Source: Nannochloris sp. 'desiccata'
Lineage: Eukaryota; Chlorophyta; Trebouxiophyceae; Chlorellales; Chlorellaceae
Length of the DNA: 64,000 nucleotides
Assembly: GCA_019044685.2 (NCBI GenBank)
Contig: JAGTXX020000009.1
Span: forward strand, 1,116,001 to 1,180,000
Direction: 5' to 3'
Both the position numbers and the translations under genes were made by a program. The notes beneath the pieces were generated by a model. That model did not search any database. It was not told where the DNA came from and was given only the letters and a program-made list of their open reading frames with translations. Positions 33,677-49,566 of this stretch are shown here, in pieces; positions within the stretch are counted from its first letter, which is position 1; the number at the start of each line of letters is the position of its first letter.

Positions 33677-36190
33677 TCAAGCATTATCCGACACCAGCGA
33701 AGCCAGCAATGCCCTTAAACTTGCCTCGGTACGTTGTGTGAGTGCTCCCGCTGTAACATAAAAATGCAAGCATTTTTGCACTGCAGAGATAACACAATCC
33801 ATTGAGTTTCCTGGCAATACCGTTGACGCTTCTTCTTGAGCCTTTTTATCTCCTTCAACAAGGAATCCAAGCAAAATAGCAGCATATACCTCGACTATAG
33901 ATGCCGCAGCTTCCCCTTCACCATGTTGTAAGGCATCTAGTGTCACTTCCTCTGGCTGAGAGCTTTCATGAGCTCCTTCAGCGGCACTTTTATCATTAGA
34001 ATCAGACATTACGGTGCTAATAAGCCGACCTAAAATGCCTACTAAGCCGCTAGATAATTCTGCACCTCCTCCAGCTGTGGCTGCACCACTGTCCGTCTCT
34101 TGACTACTTCCAAGCAAAGGCATAGTACGCATTCTAACTCTGTTCTCTCTATTCTCTTCAGCACAGTTAATTAGCACCCCAAGACAGCCATTTAATTCAT
34201 CCAACCATGCTTTAAGCTCGTCAGCGCTTTGTAAAACACCTCTCGTGTAAGGAGGTGACCCAAGGCAGATTTTCGATAAAATATAAGATATTATTTCGAG
34301 AGCAGAAAAGGCTACTATTTTCTCACATCCAGACGTGTTGTTGTGTGTGATGTTCATAAGAACAGCTAAAAGACCTCGAAGGCAGTCCTGATATAAAGAA
34401 AAAGGAAGAAAGAAAGAAACGATTAATAAATGAAATCAACGTCAAGGGAAATAAATATTAAACTATTAAGATATATTTACTGCTAAAAAAATATGCATCT
34501 TAATTGTCTTACCTTTTTTAATCCAGATACAACAGTTTGTCTGCTTAATGTTTGTATTTGTTGCACCATCCACTGGGCTAGGCTCATTCTAACTACCATT
34601 GGCGGCACCCCTTGAGACACCTCCATCTCAATAAGGTGGATTTCATTTTCAGTGAGGGCGAAGCAGCTGTGCTCAAGGACCACTAATGCACTGCGACAAA
34701 GAAATCGAAAAATACCCGAGGTTCATTTCAGCAAAAAGGGATCCTAATTAACCACGCAGTCTAGGTGATTTAAATAATTTTTCAAAGATTCTTTTCTTTT
34801 CTCACCGTTCCAATCGCCACAAGCTCTGCACAGTCTCCATAGTAGGGGAGGTATCCACTAAAGCCTGCGATTGATCAGCAGCAAGTTGTGCTACTGCTTT
34901 TAGAACTCCTGTTTCACGCAAAGTATGCTTTGTCTTGTCTATTTCTGCTGGGCAGTTTTGGGGATCGAGAGAACTGCTAAGAGCGCCGAGAGCGACAGAT
35001 GGGGCATTGAAAGAAGCTTCGCGAGGGACTATTTTTAAGGAGGAGGCTTCATGTAATATGCGGAGAATGCGTGATGCAGGGGCAGGGACAGCTCCAGGGG
35101 CTAGAGATGATGAAACCTGAGCAAATTATAAAAAGTGAATAGTTGGTAAGGTGTTATGGCTGCAGGAGCTGCGGGGCGGGGCAGAGAGAAAAATTGACTT
35201 TCTTCTTGAAAGTCATACCCTAAGTATCTTCTTACCTGTAGGATTTGTACAACAAGCTTAGATATCTCTTCTTTCGCAAATACCATCGGATCCCCGCCTA
35301 TTTGGGTCGTCAAAAGCAAGATAGCAGCAGCACCTAGGGCCAGCACTGGATCGTCGCCAATCTTTAGTTGACCTACATTAGAAATATGACTTGCAAAGGT
35401 TAAATAGCACTTCTCAAAATTTAACGAGGTAGATTTACAGTAAACGTACCGATCCCAGTTAAAAAATCGTTGCCTAAAGAGCTACTATGGAGTGCAAGAC
35501 GGTTTCTTCTACTAGCGTAAATTTCGGCCAGCGTGGCAAGAGAGGTCTGCTTGGCTACTCCGTTTCCTGAAGAAAGACCTTCTAAAGCCCAGGTACTGTC
35601 GTCATTAAGACGAGCTAATTCACCTAATTCTTGAGCCTGTAAAGAAAAATACAGTGAAAGGCAACTTTAGAGTCAAATAATTTAAACAGCAAACAACTTG
35701 AAAAAAATAAAAATAATCGAAGACAACCGGATAGGGCAGTTCGCTTTTTAAAGAAGTTCACCTCTGCTACAGTCATCGGGGGTGCTCCTTTTATAGGAGG
35801 CGATTTCGCTCCTTCCATTTGTGGTTCTTGGCTGGGTGTTTTAGTCGCTTCTTTCTGAGGAGGACTGCTAAATTGACGTCTACCTGCGCTGGCGATGCTT
35901 CCAGGCGTGGCGTCTGTTGGGAGTCGCCTTTTATGAGCTGCAAGGGCAGAAAGTTTACGACCTGTAGGAGGAGGTCGTTTGATACCTGAAGCTGTGGTAC
36001 TGCCTGGTAAAGTAGCTGCTATGCGGCGTCTTTCTAAGTTGCTGGGGCCTGGGAGAGGATCAGCATCTGGGGTGCCGGCAATGGTGTTGTCTTCTATTGC
36101 AATTGTTCCACGGGAAGACCTTCGGAGACTCGGGCTGGTCTGTGAATCCTTCTTTCCTGCACCCTGGGGAGCAGGCTTTACCTTTCCCAT
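33677..36190 (-). CDS. WAPL: WAPL (wings apart-like) cohesin release factor
   Basis: Six exons, 35762-36190, 35450-35636, 35236-35372, 34806-35116, 34513-34690 and 33677-34387, join in phase to 650 residues. WAPL opens the SMC3-kleisin gate together with PDS5 to remove cohesin from chromatin. The N-terminal 140 residues are basic and disordered with Ser/Pro/Arg (possible nuclear signals). The helical-repeat WAPL domain follows: RLNDDSTWALEGLSSG, TSLATLAEIYASRRNRLALH, GDDPVLALGAAAILLLTTQ, then LLAVLMNITHNNTSGCEKI and ELNGCLGVLINCAEENRENR, which match the conserved C-terminal motifs of plant and animal WAPL. It is shorter than animal WAPL but close to compact plant and fungal forms. The kleisin partner is at 4615-6969. 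Confidence 0.85.
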
Positions 36191-36661
36191 GCGCGGTGCA
36201 TACCCAAGAGGGGCCTTTTATCGGGCAAAAGATTGATCGATCCTGATTTAAAGTTTGTCGTCTGATCGCAAAAGCAGAGAGCTGCTAATTAGTCCGCGCT
36301 GTTTTCAAACAATATATTAAGTAGAATTACTTATGAATTGGACGTGGCATCAAATTCAAAATAGCAGCTGATGGCATTCCTGCTTTCTTTGAGAACTCTC
36401 TGCCTTTGACCTGTGTGCTTGCGTCGCCCGTCAACCATCAGGTTGGCTTCTTCCAAACCTTGCCTGGGCTTCTCAGGACAAAACTACCAGACCCTAACTG
36501 TTTTAAACAAGAGTATCAGTATTACACAATTCAAAATATACCCAAGGTAAAGAATTTATTTAATTTTTAACCTTCAACGACAACGCAAAAAGAATGTCTT
36601 AAAAAATGGAGCAGCCAATCGATAGCTAACTCTGTTGAGTACCTAACTAAAACATGAACAT
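36191..36661. other. Intergenic region, WAPL 5' / MDH 3'
   Basis: Spacer between two minus-strand genes. A TTACA near 36514-36518 could mark the MDH polyadenylation site on the minus strand. No exon recognised. Confidence 0.4.
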
Positions 36662-37903
36662 TTATTTGTTGGCAAATTCAATACCAGCCTTGATGTTCTT
36701 AGTCAACAACTCCCTCATGACCTCCATGCCCTTTTGTTCAGAGGCAGACAAAGTTCCCAAAGGAAGGAACTCTTCAACGCCATTAGGTCCTAAACGGACT
36801 TTGCTGCTGAAATAAGAAAGACCTTCAACCATACTGGATTCAACATAAGTGCATTCGATGACATCCTTCTCTCCATCTAATCCACGGAGGCAAGATTCAG
36901 CAAAACGAGCAGCAGCATACGCCATAGATAAGGTAGCAGATCCAGCACCAGCCTTGGCTTCAACAACCTCAGTACCAGCGTTCTGAATGCGGACGGTAAG
37001 GGGCTCAAGCTCAGCGTCAGAGAAAGATACCTTGGGGGTAGCTTGGGAGAGCAAAGGCAAGATGGTCTCTCCGGCATGGCCACCAATAACAGGCACATTA
37101 ACATCCTTCATTTGGAGACCCTTGAGCTCAGAAACAAAGGTGTTAGCACGAACAATATCAAGGGTAGTGACACCCATGATCTTGCGTGCATCATAGACAC
37201 CAGCCGCCTTGAGGATTTCAGCGGTGATGGGGACGGTGGAGTTGACAGGGTTGGAAATAATGTTGACAATAGCATTAGGGCAATACTTTGCGACACCTTC
37301 AGCCAAAGCCTTGACGATTCCGGCGTTGATGTTGAAGAGATCGTCACGGGTCATTCCTGGCTTACGGGGCACGCCGGCGGGAATGATGACCAATTCAGCA
37401 CCAGTAAGGGCACCAGCGAGCTCATCAGGACCGGTATATGCAGATACCTAGAGTTATTACAATTGATAAGAAGGTCAGGTTAGGGATTGCATGGATTATA
37501 ACTTAGTGGGTATATATGATCTTGTTTGCTTCTTGCTTCAATTTATAATATTGGGTTTTACCTTGCTGGGGGTGTTGCAGTGGGAGAGATCAGCGGCCAC
37601 GCCTTTCACGTTTGCAATATCATAGAGAGCCAGCTCGGTAACCTTCTCATTCATCTTCAAGAGAAGGGACAAAGGCTGGCCGATGCCTCCACCTGCGCCA
37701 AGAACTGCCACCTTTCTGGCCTCAACAACTACGGCAGACCTGTCTGCGCGGGTTCTGACAGTAGAGGGAGCAACAGAGAGCACATTACGCCTAGATGCTA
37801 CCCGATCGCAGGCCTTAAGTCCATTGAAGGAAGCAATTCTAGTGTCCATGCTAGCCCTGGTCATACTGGCAGAAGCGATCATGGAAACAACAGTGGCTAC
37901 CAC
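36662..37903 (-). CDS. MDH: NAD-dependent malate dehydrogenase with plastid-like presequence
   Basis: Two exons, 37562-37903 and 36662-37447, give 375 residues. The enzyme interconverts malate and oxaloacetate with NAD(H). The mature part starts [20 protein letters not shown] (NAD-binding), and contains [20 protein letters not shown] (substrate Arg and Asp loop), [20 protein letters not shown], and [14 protein letters not shown] with the catalytic His. The first 60 residues are rich in Ser, Arg, Ala and Val with few acidic residues, resembling a plastid or mitochondrial transit peptide. It groups by eye with the eubacterial-type organellar MDHs. No regulatory cysteine extension is present, unlike the NADP enzyme at 49567-51049. 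In plastids it supports redox export in the dark. Plastid rather than mitochondrial location is an inference. Confidence 0.94.
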
Positions 37904-38499
37904 AATGAAATAGATTAAAAGGAATTAAATAAGTAATTACTGCTATGATTGGCGATGGCATCCTTTTGAGTAATTAAGGACCCACTCTTAAGGTTTCATC
38001 TGGCTCGCCGTCAGCGCCTTGACCTCAATCAGACTTAAACCCCACTGAGCGATAGATAGTATGCTGCCCCCCTGGCTCATCCCTGCTTCTATCTCGATAG
38101 TTATCCACATTATCATGCACAGTGTCTCATAAGGAGCGCCTAGGATACCTGGATCTGCAGGGGGTTCTCGGTTTCAAGCTCCAGGATTTGTTTGTTGACC
38201 CACTGTGTAAGGTCACCATAGAAGCTTCTAATCTATTAACTAATTTACACATTAACAAAGAGCTTGGAAAAAGCCGGGTTGAAAAACGCATCCAAATGCT
38301 ACTGCCACAATGAGCAGCATTAAAAAAATCGCAACAAAACACTTTGAAAACTCTACTGCCAACCGCCCCTCCAAAGCACTACCTCTTCCATGAAACAGAT
38401 AAGGTGGGGAGGATACAGGTCTCATACCAAAGTCACTTCATTCATTCATTCATTCATTTATTACTTTCCAAATCAAATGTCAAATATCAATAAAAATTT
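37904..38499. other. Intergenic region, MDH 5' / aminotransferase 3'
   Basis: 596-bp spacer between two minus-strand genes. It contains a TTCA tetranucleotide repeat (38437-38456). A 63-codon plus-strand frame at 38122-38313 has no recognisable content. Confidence 0.4.
38437..38456. repeat. (TTCA)5 microsatellite
   Basis: Five perfect TTCA units, just downstream of the aminotransferase stop codon. No function implied. Confidence 0.9.
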
Positions 38500-40207
<1,708 letters not shown>

Positions 40208-40554
40208 GTTGATATGATTATATGATCAGGAGGAATTCGAATTATCTAATACCTTTAAACTTTGCGACTCAATTGGACGTTTGAATATTATGTTATTCAA
40301 TAAGTAACCACAAATCTTAAATTGGATCTGCAATTTGGTCGGCCGATGGTGACTTAATGGCTGAAAGAGGGCTGGGTGAACAACTGCGAAGAAAGGCGAG
40401 AAGCTACCGTCTTTGGCGATTTTAGCCGAATTTGGGGATTTATCCAACCGCATTTGCTGTCAGATGCCTTCTACATTTTCCATCGAATCCTAAAGGAGCG
40501 ATCATCGGTGGTCCAGCGCAAATACTTGTCGCTAGACACTCGTGGTAGTGAATA
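40208..40554. promoter_or_regulatory. Shared 5' region of two glyoxylate-linked aminotransferase genes
   Basis: 347 bp between divergent start codons. The sequence includes CCGAATTTGGGGATTTATCC at about 40427-40446, which resembles a motif upstream of the CBS-domain gene, and TTTGGCGATTTTAGCC just before it. Regulatory function is inferred from layout only. Confidence 0.4.
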
Positions 40555-41999
40555 ATGCTTTCAAGCATTATCCGTTCTTCAACTCGCAGATCTAGCGAGA
40601 AACTGATATCACAAGTGCGCTTATTCACTTCATCATCTTCAGCCATGTCTCAAGCCCGCCCTGGTGAGGACATGTTCCCCATCGATGACAAGCACAAGGG
40701 TCCCACCGGCGTAATTGACGTCCCAAAGAGAATTCTTATGGGACCTGGACCTGCTAATGCTGATCCTAGAATCCTTGCCGCCCAGTCCCTTCCCCTTCTC
40801 GGACACATGCATCCCCCTTTCTTGAAGATTATGGATGAGGTCCAACAGGGTCTCCGTTATCTGTTCCAGACTGACAGCCCTTACACTCTCTGTGTCAGTG
40901 GTACTGGCCATGCTGGTATGGAGGCATGCATTGCCAACTTGGTCGAGCCTGGTGAGACCGTCATTGTTGGCAATAAGGGTATTTGGGGTGAGCGTGTCTG
41001 TGACATGGCCGACCGCTTTGGTGCCAACGTTGTTGAATTGAAGAAAGAAGCTGGTAAGACTTTCAGCTTTGAAGAGCTCAAGGAAGCTGTTGAGAAGCAT
41101 AAGCCTGCTGTGCTTTTCCTTTGCCAGGGTGAATCTTCCACTGGTGTTCATCAGGCTCTTGGTGGACTTGGAGAGATGTGCAAAAAAAACGGCACGTTGT
41201 TGCTTGTAGATACTGTCTGCTCTCTTGGTGGAGTGCCTATCTACGCTGACAAGTGGGGTATCGATGCCATCTATTCTGGTAGCCAAAAGTGTCTCTCTGC
41301 TCCCCCTGGTGGCGCTCCTCTCTTCTTGTCTCCTCGTGCTATTGAGAAAATCAAGGCTCGTAAGACTAAAGTTCGCAGTTACTACCTCGACTTGAACTTG
41401 GTTGGAAAGTAAGTTACTTCGTTATTATTTACTCATTCGCTGTATTAATTATAGTATCAGTATAATATATCTATTGTATTAATGGTCTTGGGAGTGATCT
41501 AATTAATGATTGGTCTATTCAAATATATATATTTAATTTTCTCCATGTGTTTTTTTTCGCGCTCCGCAGGTACTGGGGTTGGTTTGGGGACCGCATGTAT
41601 CACCACACTGGAATGGTCTCAATGCAATACGCAATGAGAGAAGCCCTTGCACTGGTTGCTGATGAAGGTATGGAACAAATGTGGGCTCGTCACGATGCTG
41701 TCCACAAACAGCTTTGGGAAGGTCTTTCCGCAATGGGCCTTGAGCCCTTTGTCAAAGACCCTAAAGACCGTCTTTGCACCGTCAACACTATCAAGGTGCC
41801 TGAAGGTGTTGATTGGGCAGCTGTTTGCAAGCTTGCGATGGATAAGTACAGTGTGGAGATTGCAGGAGGATTAGGTCCTACTGCTGGACAGGTGTGGCGT
41901 GTTGGTTTGATGGGGTACAACGCTCACCCTGAAAATGTCGCTTTGGTGCTTGATGCATTTAGAGACGGATTAACTCAGCAAGGATTCTTGAAGAATTAA
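40555..41999 (+). CDS. AGXT: Serine (alanine):glyoxylate aminotransferase, AGXT type, with mitochondrial-like presequence
   Basis: Two exons, 40555-41408 and 41570-41999, give 427 residues. PLP class-V aminotransferase that converts glyoxylate to glycine using serine or alanine; in photorespiration it forms hydroxypyruvate from serine. Strong family match: LMGPGPANADPRILAAQSLP, VSGTGHAGMEACIANLVEPG, NKGIWGERVCDMADRFGA, LCQGESSTGVHQALGGLGEM, IDAIYSGSQKCLSAPPG (PLP Lys), RKTKVRSYYLDL and EIAGGLGPTAGQVWRVGLMG. The first 30 residues (LSSIIRSSTRRSSEKLISQV) are Ser/Arg-rich and amphipathic, like a mitochondrial presequence; Met31 (MSQARPGEDM) is an alternative start. The C-terminus GFLKN is not a PTS1. 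Codon use favours C-ending codons as in PDX1, suggesting high expression. Confidence 0.96.
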
Positions 42000-42422
42000 A
42001 TACGTCTTTCTTTTCTTTATTTCTTTGTCGGGAGAATACATAAATGCATAGTATTTCTATTATTAGTAGTATTATAATTGCAAAGTAAAACCCTAAAGCT
42101 ATAGTTAATGTTGTGCTTTTGAAGACGTCGAGTCTTGGCTTGTGTCGGTTTTACAATTGTTTAATTTTTTGGTTGATGAAAAGTGTTTATCCTCACAATC
42201 AATCATCTAATTCATTCATTCAATCATTTCACTTTATGTAAAAATTAGTAGTGCATTCAACAAATTATGTTGTTATTGCTCAAAAAATGAAAGGAAAGAA
42301 CCGGCCGGCAAAGCGTGGGAGAGACAAAGAGAGAGAAATCATTTAAGAGAAAGGGTGTAGGTAAGAATAAGAAAACAAAATTGGGCAGAAAACTGCTAAC
42401 AAGAAGGAATATCATCAAATCT
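42000..42422. other. Convergent intergenic region, AGXT / mitochondrial carrier
   Basis: 3'-3' spacer. A TGTAA at 42237-42241 follows AGXT, and TTACA near 42151 may serve another site on the minus strand. A-rich stretch at 42330-42380; no exon recognised. Confidence 0.4.
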
Positions 42423-43853
42423 CTAGTGTTTATTAAGCATTTGTTGTACTTTATCTACAGTGTACAACATAGTACCATTTGCAGGAATGGCCCTCATCAA
42501 ACAAGGACTAAATCCACGATAAAACCTACCTACACCACCTTCAGCCCACAATTTCTTCGCTGCTGTAATCATATTAGGATACGCCCTTGTACGAGGGTCG
42601 ATAGAATCAGTCATCATGGCAGATTTGACCACATCAACTGGGTAAATAGCAAGCCAATAGAAGACACCACCCAAGCCACCAGCACCGACAATCACCGGTG
42701 CTGACAGGTCCTTTGTTTCGATTCCTTGGTATTCTGCTACACGTTTCTTCATGATTTCGAAAGAACCGAGGTAAATGGCATTGGCGGGTGCGTTACGGAG
42801 GATTGTAGGGCCTAAACCTTGGAAGGGGCCCTTGGCGCCAGAGGTGGCTATTGTGGCACGGACACAGTCGGTTACTGAAGTGTAAGGAGCTGCACACAGA
42901 TATTCGTTAATATAGAGAAGAATGATGTTAGTTAAAGAGATTAAGAATAAGATCCAATTGGTGACGTGGAAATATATTAATTTCCTTTAGATTTGTGAAA
43001 GTTCCATTGAAAAACAAATTTCAAAATCACAGTGTTACCTTTATATGCAGGATCAGCTTTTGATCTGATAATTTGCACTTGGATTTGAGACTTATAGAAA
43101 TCAATAGGTGCTTCAAAGAACGCAGCAGCAAATCCAGTCATAAATCCAGCCTTGAAATAATCAATATCTGTTAATTCACGCATTGTTCCATCCTCGTTAG
43201 TACCCAACCACCGTTTGGATGCGCCAAAAGCACTGAACAGAGTAGCACGGAAGAACATCTGGCCAGCTAAAGGAGAAGCTACACCCTGTAGATAGTAAAG
43301 GGATAAGAGATTTGAGCAACGATTAGCCTAGGTGTATAAAAGATATACCTGCTGTACAGCACGTAATTTTGATTATTTTTTGTAAACAACCAAAAAAAAA
43401 TATGTCGGTAATATTTTTTTTTTTTCCTCACCTTGTAGAGACCTCCAATTCCTTCCCATTGCAACGTCTTTTTGAAGCAATCGATAGCTCCACTATAGAT
43501 AGGGTTGACGCCTGATTGAGTTTGAAGTCTCACTTTCACAGTATCTGTGTATAGAGAGGCAAATAAGAAATAAGATCAATAGGCGGAGAAAAGAGGGAGT
43601 GGTGGTAGGATATATATTTGTTAGAGAAGTTGTCAGACAAACTCTTAGCAAATTTGCAAGGAAAATTGCCTGATCTCATTTGATACGATAATATCTAGTT
43701 CTTACCAAAAGGATGGCCAACGCCTACTACTGCAATTCCTCCTAGGGTGCCTGCAGTGCAGTCCTTGGCAAACTTGACGAGGCCGGGTGAAAAGGAGAAA
43801 CCAGCAGGGCTTGTAGCCTCGACTGCAGGGATAGCGGTCTGATCAGCTGCCAT
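42423..43853 (-). CDS. Mitochondrial carrier family (SLC25) protein, carnitine-carrier/BOU-like group
   Basis: Four exons, 43706-43853, 43432-43544, 43039-43285 and 42423-42889, join in phase to 324 residues with the three-repeat carrier fold. The three signature sequences are [22 protein letters not shown] and [11 protein letters not shown], each followed by a carrier-typical GxxxxYRG-type segment ([34 protein letters not shown]). Overall it resembles the carnitine/acylcarnitine and BOU group; Arabidopsis BOU carries glutamate and is needed for photorespiration, which is interesting given the neighbours. The substrate cannot be set from sequence. The ATG at 43853 ([10 protein letters not shown]) was chosen because carriers rarely have long presequences; an in-frame ATG at 43976 would add 41 residues. 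The second motif has the pattern P-I-D-x-x-K and is intact. Confidence 0.88.
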
Positions 43854-44191
43854 TTCTGAGGTTTTGGGTTGTTGTGGAGCTGCCGGAGTGGAAATGTGGG
43901 TTAAAAAGTGCAAAGGAGATCTTCCCTCTGATAATTCAAATGTCCTACTATGTGAGAAAAGATGATATTGTGGCAAGCTGAGCCCGATTGAGTGCTTTTC
44001 AAGGATATGAAATTAAGAATTCTGCGCTTGATCTGGCTTGGAACGAGGAAATATCTTCTACAAGGCAAGTCAAGCTCACTTCCCACCAACGAATAAAACG
44101 AGCGCAAAACTCAATCTGTAAGCATTTTGATGAGTTTATGATAAATTTCTCAATGCGTGATGCATGCAGTTCATAATTAAAAATTCTTGAA
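43854..44191. other. Divergent intergenic region, carrier / RraA-like
   Basis: Short region holding the 5' parts of both genes. A plus-strand frame at 43988-44176 shows nothing recognisable. Confidence 0.4.
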
Positions 44192-45025
44192 ATGCTACGA
44201 CGCGCAGCATCTGCTGCCTATCAAAGGCATTGCTCTGGATCCTTGCGCTGGATGAGTGATTTGCCGTCTACTGCTACCCCTCCTGCAAACACTGCTAGGG
44301 GTGCCACAGCTGATCTATGCGATGTATTCGTCCCTGAACCTGTGGATAAAGTAACCCAATGTATAGTTCAGATCGCAGAACCTATTTTTAGGTAAGTCTA
44401 AGTAGTACCCTAGGGTAATAAATTAATTACCGTCAAGGCGCGGCAAAAAATAACTATCATTAAGCCAACTAACTCTTTCTTTTTGATCCTTGTGCAGGAA
44501 TTTTGGAGGTAACACTCGTTTCAGTGGACAAGCTGCTACCGTCAAATGCTTTGAAAACAATCCTTTGGTCCGTAAAGCTCTAGAAGAACAAGGACAAGGA
44601 CGAGTATTAGTTGTCGATGGCGGTGGTTCTATGCGCTGTGCTTTGCTCGGAGATAATATCGCCGAGATGGCATATAAAAATGGATGGAGCGTACGTAGAA
44701 TCTATATATGCAGTTGGCCATATACTTTTGAAGTCAATTGAATGTCTTTTTTTCAATAAAATTAATAATTTTTCCCCTTTGTATTCCCGTTGTGCAGGGA
44801 ATCATCATCAATGGCTGCATTCGAGATTCAGAGGACATCTCCAAGATGCCTCTAGGTGTCAAAGCTTTGAACACATACCCATTAAAAAGTTCTAAACGTG
44901 ATCTTGGATTACGTGATGTTCCAGTCACATTCGCTTCATGTACTATTAAACCGGGTGATTGGGTGTATGCTGATTTGGATGGAGTACTGGTATCGCCAGA
45001 TGAACTTATTTTACCTTCTGATTAG
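44192..45025 (+). CDS. RraA-like protein (4-hydroxy-4-methyl-2-oxoglutarate aldolase superfamily) with presequence
   Basis: Three exons, 44192-44391, 44498-44690 and 44798-45025, give 206 residues. After an Arg/Ala/Ser-rich N-terminal extension of about 35 residues ([20 protein letters not shown]), the RraA fold is clear: [68 protein letters not shown], and [17 protein letters not shown]. Plant members have HMG/oxaloacetate aldolase activity, and bacterial RraA inhibits RNase E. The conserved GCIRD Arg-Asp pair expected for divalent-metal and substrate binding is present, so aldolase or decarboxylase activity is possible. Targeting to mitochondria or plastid is inferred from the extension. 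Confidence 0.9.
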
Positions 45026-45176
45026 GACTGTAGACAGAAAGAATAGGACACTACAGTACTTGATAGGTAGAGATGATATAATACTATTACATAAAAGAAG
45101 AAGACGGCATTAAACAAGGGGCGGAAGAATCTATTTTAAACTTGATAGCAAGACGGTTAATTTTAAATTTTTTGTT

Positions 45177-46246
45177 CTAAATTACTTTGGCTTCATTTTT
45201 GAGTTTATCTACTAACTCTGCTGCAGAAGAAAGAATGACACCGCCTTTCCTTTTGGCAGGCTCTTCTACAGAGAGAGTTTGTAGTTGCGGCTCTAAAGTA
45301 ACGTCCAAGTCCTGTAAATATTTAGGAATTCAGTATTTAGGATTAGATACGCTGTGTTGTGTGTAAGAAATATTAAAAAAAATTGTTTTTCAACCAAGCT
45401 TACCTTTGGTTCTATTACATCCATTGGTTTTTTTTTCGCCTTCATAATATTAGGCAACGTTGCATATCTCGGTTCATTCAATCGTAAATCTGTAGTTACT
45501 ACAGCAGGTATATTTAATTTTAGGGTTTCTAGCCCTTGATCAATTTCCCTGGTCACCGTCACAGAGCCACTTTTATCTACGACCACCTGAGAAGCAAAAG
45601 TAGCTTGTGGCCACTTTAATAGCCCAGCAAGCATTTGCCCTGTTTGGTTAGAATCGTTGTCAATAGCTTGTTTACCTAGAAAAATTAAGCCAGGTTGTTC
45701 TTTTTTAGCAATTGCCGCCAACAGGTGGGCGATTCCTAATGGGGAGACCTCTTGATCGATTGGAATATGGATTGCTCGATCAGCACCCATTGCCAGAGCA
45801 GTACGGAGTGTGTCTTGGCTTTGTTTGGGGCCAATACTGACAGCGACTACTTCATCAGCTTCTTTCTTTTCTTTTATACGTAGGGCTTCCTGTGAGCGAG
45901 ATATTAAAAGGAAAGGCGTTGAGAAGGGGAACAGTAGACAGAGATGGAAAAAAAAGGCACGTTTTAGGAAGATAAAATCATTAGAAACTATACTAACCTC
46001 TACAGCAATCTCACAAAAGGGGTTCATGCTCATTTTTACACTACTTAGGTCTACACCAGACTGCACATAATTGCGAGGGAGACGGACGGTTGTGATCCAA
46101 TAATCAGAATTGAAATTTGAAGACACTCTCCTTCAAGAGTACAATATCAATTAAACCCTCAAGTATCTTTTACATACCTTATCAGGTTTGACTCTAACAC
46201 GTGCGTTGTAATCAATCACACGCTTGACAGCAACAAGAAGTCTCAT
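45177..46246 (-). CDS. ETFB: Electron transfer flavoprotein beta subunit
   Basis: Four exons, 46178-46246, 45998-46060, 45404-45889 and 45177-45311, give 250 residues, typical for ETF-beta. The first three exons restore [20 protein letters not shown], then [20 protein letters not shown], the diagnostic N-terminus. Other parts: [47 protein letters not shown], and the C-terminus PAKRKGGV, then [18 protein letters not shown] carries electrons from mitochondrial flavin dehydrogenases (acyl-CoA, branched-chain and lysine breakdown) to ETF:ubiquinone oxidoreductase. There is no cleavable presequence, as usual for this subunit. ETF-alpha is not in the window. Confidence 0.95.
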
Positions 46247-46624
46247 TTTGGAAAATCTTGCCAAATCCTTTGACGTTTCGTAGCAATGCCCAGAACGCGA
46301 TTCGATGTATGGCGCTGCTTGAGTAGCTCAAATTTGATTATTTCTTGAGAAGGGTTACTTTAAATAAGAAAAGAATAGCCTGGAGAAGATGCTGTCTGTC
46401 TGCCTTCGTCAGCAAGAATTCTTTCTTTCCGAGGTACAAGTGGGCTGTGTACCTTCTATAATCTAGAATAAAGAGCACTCCTTGGCATTGCCACGTCTAT
46501 ATTTAATGCTACTGATTATAATCAACACCCAGATAACAGAAAGCTTGCCCAAGCGAAGCCACATCTCTGATTATATTTGAAAGATTTTAATCTCATAAAT
46601 TAGAGGCTCTTTCAGTACGCTAAA
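46247..46624. other. Divergent intergenic region, ETFB / PRP43
   Basis: Holds the 5' regions of both genes. No repeated or conserved element recognised. Confidence 0.4.
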
Positions 46625-49336
<2,712 letters not shown>

Positions 49337-49405
49337 CCGGGAGAGGATATAACGTGTTGTAATATGTAGTTCTGACTGCGTCAAGGTGTAAGAATTATCT
49401 CTAGA

Positions 49406-49440
49406 AAACTCAGAACAGAGGGTAAACTCAGAACAGAGGG
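49406..49440. repeat. Two-copy tandem repeat in PRP43 3' region
   Basis: The 17-base unit AAACTCAGAACAGAGGG occurs at 49406-49422 and 49424-49440, spaced by one base. Its position past a TGTAA (49358-49362) suggests it lies at or beyond the transcript end. Confidence 0.85.
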
Positions 49441-49566
49441 AAGAAATTTAGTTGGTTTAGGGTTTGCCATGTGATCTGCTGCTGTGCTTTGAGGCACATC
49501 GGCCGCAGTTATTGACTAATAAAGCTCGATCTCCAGTTTTTTATTACCAGATTTAACTCACTAATC

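Noticed and set aside
43854..43976. 41-residue N-terminal extension of the mitochondrial carrier
   Set aside because: An in-frame ATG exists at 43976, but carriers seldom have long extensions and [10 protein letters not shown] is a typical start. It cannot be fully excluded.
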